A stretch of DNA of 8,971 nt from Rhodospirillaceae bacterium (lineage in GTDB: Bacteria; Pseudomonadota; Alphaproteobacteria; UBA8366), in assembly GCA_002711555.1 (NCBI GenBank), contig PARQ01000010.1, positions 36,654 to 45,624 on the forward strand. Direction: 5' to 3'. The notes beneath the pieces were generated by a model, which saw only the letters and a program-made list of their open reading frames with translations, did no database searches and was not told where the DNA came from. Each line of letters opens with the position of its first letter. The stretch's first letter is position 1. The position numbers and the translations under genes were made by a program. Below are positions 6,802 through 8,971 of this stretch, piece after piece.

Positions 6802-7935
6802 TCTCTCAGCCGCTTGCGCTGCTTTTACTGCGGCTTCACAAGCTTGGTCCATCGTTTTGTAGGGGGAAATGCCAAGTCTCTGCTTCAGCATTTTTCGAGC
6901 CTCCTCATCACCCGTCCCATGAACCGAAAAGAAAACCGGCAATGTTGGATGAATTTCTTCCCATGCTGTAATGATGCCTTCTGCCATAACGTCACAACGA
7001 GCAAAAGCTCCACAAAAGTTGATAACTAGACTTTTCACTTTTTTATTCGCCAGAACTAATTCGAGCGCTGGCTTTCCTTTGGTATATGCCTCGCCACCAA
7101 TTTCCATAAAGTTTGCCGGTTTACCGCCATAGAATTTTACGACATCCATGGTCGTCATGGTTAGACCAGCGCCATTTGCCAAAACACCTACCGAGCCATC
7201 GAGTTCGATATATTTCAAGCCCAGGGCCTTCGCATCTGACTCGAGTTTTGTGACCTTTTCGGGGCATCCATTCAGAGCTAATTCAGCATGACGCTGAATA
7301 GCCGAGTCATCCATTGAAAATTTGCAATCGAGTGCAACAATTTCATTAGTCTTGGTCAATACAAGAGGATTGATCTCCAATAATTCTGCATCGTATCGAC
7401 GATACAAAGAATAAAGTTTTAAGGATATATCAGCAATATTGGCCTTTTCATCGCCTAAGTTTGATTGTTGTAGAAAATTTATGATGCAGCTTGTATCAAG
7501 CCCCGTGGAAATGTCGATTGGCATGCGGTACACCTGATACGGATCTTGAATGGCAGCAGTTTCAATATCCATACCACCGAGTGTTGAAAATAGAAGGGTA
7601 GGGCAGCGGGTCTCTGAGTCATTCATGATCGCTAGATAGAGTTCACGCTCAATATCTTTTTGTTCTTCAACTAATAATTTTTCTACTTTATAGCCACCAA
7701 TATGCATGCCAAGGATGTCGCCGGCTGCTGCCTCTGCCTCTTGTGGGGTTTTGGCCAGTTTTATGCCCCCAGCCTTGCCACGTTTACCGCTGGGTACCTG
7801 CGCCTTTACAACACACGGACCTATTTCATCGGCAATCTTGCCTGCCTGCTCCAAAGTTGTCGCCACTTTGCCGCGTGGTATAGCAATTCCTTCCTCATCA
7901 AGTAGTGGCTTGGCTGCACATTCTTCAAAATTCAT
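6787..7935 (-). CDS. sucC: SucC-like beta subunit of an ADP-forming acyl-CoA ligase (ATP-grasp)
   Basis: A 382-residue beta subunit, close to the normal SucC length of about 388. It starts at ATG 7933-7935, where MNFEECAAKPLLDEEGI matches the MNLHEYQAKQLF-type start of SucC; the ribosome binding site is weak. The ATP-grasp domain shows VVKAQVPSGKRGKAGGIKL (42-60) and the metal-binding LLEINPLVLT (185-194) and LDCKFSMDD (202-210). The C-terminal ligase domain begins around GSVGVLANGAGLTMTTMD (247-264). Positions that are almost invariant in true succinyl-CoA synthetases are changed: GGIVRCD is GAFARCD (309-315) and RLEG-(N/T)N is SVHGTG (337-342). These changes suggest a substrate other than succinate. 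The gene ends in a nine-G run just before its stop and overlaps sucD by four bases. It lies 31 bp downstream of the aldehyde dehydrogenase, so all three form one operon. Confidence 0.9.
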   Translation of the reverse strand: MNFEECAAKPLLDEEGIAIPRGKVATTLEQAGKIADEIGPCVVKAQVPSGKRGKAGGIKLAKTPQEAEAAAGDILGMHIGGYKVEKLLVEEQKDIERELYLAIMNDSETRCPTLLFSTLGGMDIETAAIQDPYQVYRMPIDISTGLDTSCIINFLQQSNLGDEKANIADISLKLYSLYRRYDAELLEINPLVLTKTNEIVALDCKFSMDDSAIQRHAELALNGCPEKVTKLESDAKALGLKYIELDGSVGVLANGAGLTMTTMDVVKFYGGKPANFMEIGGEAYTKGKPALELVLANKKVKSLVINFCGAFARCDVMAEGIITAWEEIHPTLPVFFSVHGTGDEEARKMLKQRLGISPYKTMDQACEAAVKAAQAAERGGGN

Positions 7936-7966
7936 CTCACGTCCGATCGTTTTTAGCTAGTTGTAT

Positions 7967-8971
7967 TTACTTGCCGTATTTGCCCCAATAAGTGCCGAAT
8001 AACTCCTCCTCGCTCGGCTTATCTTCCGGGATTGTCTCAACCAGATGTGTAACATTGATGAAATGGTGATATGCGAGATTCTCGCTTATTGAATTACCAG
8101 CCCAAGTTCCACAACCCATCGTCAGGGTGAAACCCAGACCGTTGTCAAAACTTCCGCCGTTTCCAAAGGTATGAGCTTGGTTAACGAGCACGCGAACGAC
8201 GTCAAGGCGTTCGGCTAATAATTCAGCATTTTCAATGGTCTTGGTGTGAATACCAACAGAATGCCCCATGCCCTGATAGTTTAGGATATCCTGTACTTGG
8301 CTAATGGCTGCTTCAATATCTGGGACACGATAAACGGTAAGCGCTAATGACAGTTTTTCGCCTGATAGAGGTTTCTCAGGGCCGGCCCCGGTATCTTCGA
8401 CCATAAAGAATTTTGCTTGTTTCGCGGCCACGGGTAGACCACAAACATCAGCAAAGACATAAGGGTCTTTGGCTAATAAATCTCTGTTTAGATGTCCACC
8501 CACCCAGAGATTGTCAAGAACCTTCTGTTTATCATCGCTGGTGCACATGTATCCGCCGACCCTTGTGAGTGCATCGATAGCTTCTTCATAAACACTATCC
8601 TGAATAGTTACTGAATTTTCAGACGAACACGAGGTCGCATTATCAAAGCATTTTGATGCCATTATCTTTCTTGCGGCATCATTTAAGTCTGCGCTGGCAT
8701 CAATTATCACCGGCACGTTACCCGCTCCTACACCTATTGCGGGTGTTCCGCTCTTATAAGCATTCCGAACATTGTTTTGTGAGCCGGTTACAACCACAAG
8801 GTCACATTCCTGCATCAGCATGTTAGTCAGATTTTTAGAAATTGGACCAGGTAGTATTTGTACAAGATTTGAAGGCAATCCTACTTTCTCAAGTTCGCTC
8901 CGCATCAGCTCAACTGTGCGCCCAGTTGCCTGCAAGCCAGCCGGTGATGGAGCTATTATGACTGCATTACG
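7967..8971 (-). CDS. Acylating (CoA-dependent) aldehyde dehydrogenase, AdhE-N/SauS type, N-terminus outside the window
   Basis: The frame is open to the right edge and gives 334 residues of the C-terminal part; by comparison with the aldehyde dehydrogenase half of AdhE, a bit over 100 N-terminal residues are missing. Visible landmarks are NAVIIAPSPAG (edge), LVVVTGSQNNVRNAYKSG, PAIGVGAGNVPVIID (NAD-binding turn) and the active-site segment KCFDNATSCSSENSV with the catalytic Cys encoded at 8627-8629. Near the C-terminus, LTMGCGTWAGNSISENL corresponds to the TLGCGSWGGNSISEN block of AdhE. It therefore belongs to the class that oxidises an aldehyde with NAD(P)+ and CoA to an acyl-CoA, or runs in reverse. 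There is no iron alcohol dehydrogenase half. Placement in front of a divergent SucCD pair fits sulfoacetaldehyde dehydrogenase (SauS) best among known cases, but a generic short-chain acyl-CoA reductase role cannot be excluded. Confidence 0.88.
   Translation of the reverse strand, partial: RNAVIIAPSPAGLQATGRTVELMRSELEKVGLPSNLVQILPGPISKNLTNMLMQECDLVVVTGSQNNVRNAYKSGTPAIGVGAGNVPVIIDASADLNDAARKIMASKCFDNATSCSSENSVTIQDSVYEEAIDALTRVGGYMCTSDDKQKVLDNLWVGGHLNRDLLAKDPYVFADVCGLPVAAKQAKFFMVEDTGAGPEKPLSGEKLSLALTVYRVPDIEAAISQVQDILNYQGMGHSVGIHTKTIENAELLAERLDVVRVLVNQAHTFGNGGSFDNGLGFTLTMGCGTWAGNSISENLAYHHFINVTHLVETIPEDKPSEEELFGTYWGKYGK

Noticed and set aside
1..8971. CRISPR array, insertion sequence, phage or defence system
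   Set aside because: No regularly spaced repeats, transposase, integrase or known defence domains are visible.

Overview
This window looks like a piece of a moderate-GC bacterial chromosome, most likely from a proteobacterium and probably a marine or environmental alphaproteobacterium. The reasons are strong AGGAGG ribosome binding sites, tight gene packing, a tRNA-Leu with an encoded CCA end, an IclR-type regulator relic, and genes typical of such lineages (a luciferase-like monooxygenase, tandem class II aldolase/adducin proteins, and a SucCD-like ligase next to an acylating aldehyde dehydrogenase). The lineage is an inference; nothing in the window fixes it.

Left part (1-5124): a luciferase-like flavin/F420 oxidoreductase runs leftward off the window edge. 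A 178 bp divergent intergenic region separates it from a rightward series: two tandemly duplicated class II aldolase/adducin-family proteins, a single-domain CinA/MoaB-type molybdopterin-binding-fold protein, and an alkaline-phosphatase-superfamily phosphodiesterase whose start overlaps the preceding gene. Both aldolase paralogs keep the three metal-binding histidines but have Gly at the position of the catalytic Glu of fuculose-phosphate aldolase, so classical aldol chemistry is doubtful.

Middle (5125-5908): an intact tRNA-Leu(UAA). Immediately after its CCA lies about 540 bp that would otherwise look empty. Read in changing frames, it spells out the effector-binding domain of an IclR-family regulator. 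The DNA-binding N-terminus is missing and about four frameshifts break the rest, so it is a decayed pseudogene abutting the tRNA 3' end.

Right part (5909-8971, minus strand): a compact operon, in transcription order an acylating CoA-dependent aldehyde dehydrogenase (AdhE-N/EutE/SauS type, N-terminus outside the window), a SucC-like beta subunit and a SucD-like alpha subunit of an ADP-forming acyl-CoA ligase. The ligase keeps the ATP-grasp and phosphohistidine machinery, but positions conserved in true succinyl-CoA synthetases are changed (GGIVRCD to GAFARCD, RLEG to SVHG, NCPG to NTTG). Together the three genes would interconvert an aldehyde, its acyl-CoA and the free acid with ADP/ATP coupling. 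The layout resembles sulfoacetaldehyde/sulfoacetyl-CoA/sulfoacetate modules (SauS with SauCD), which is the best hypothesis but unproven. A run of nine G at the sucC/sucD junction could affect coupling or fusion of the two subunits.
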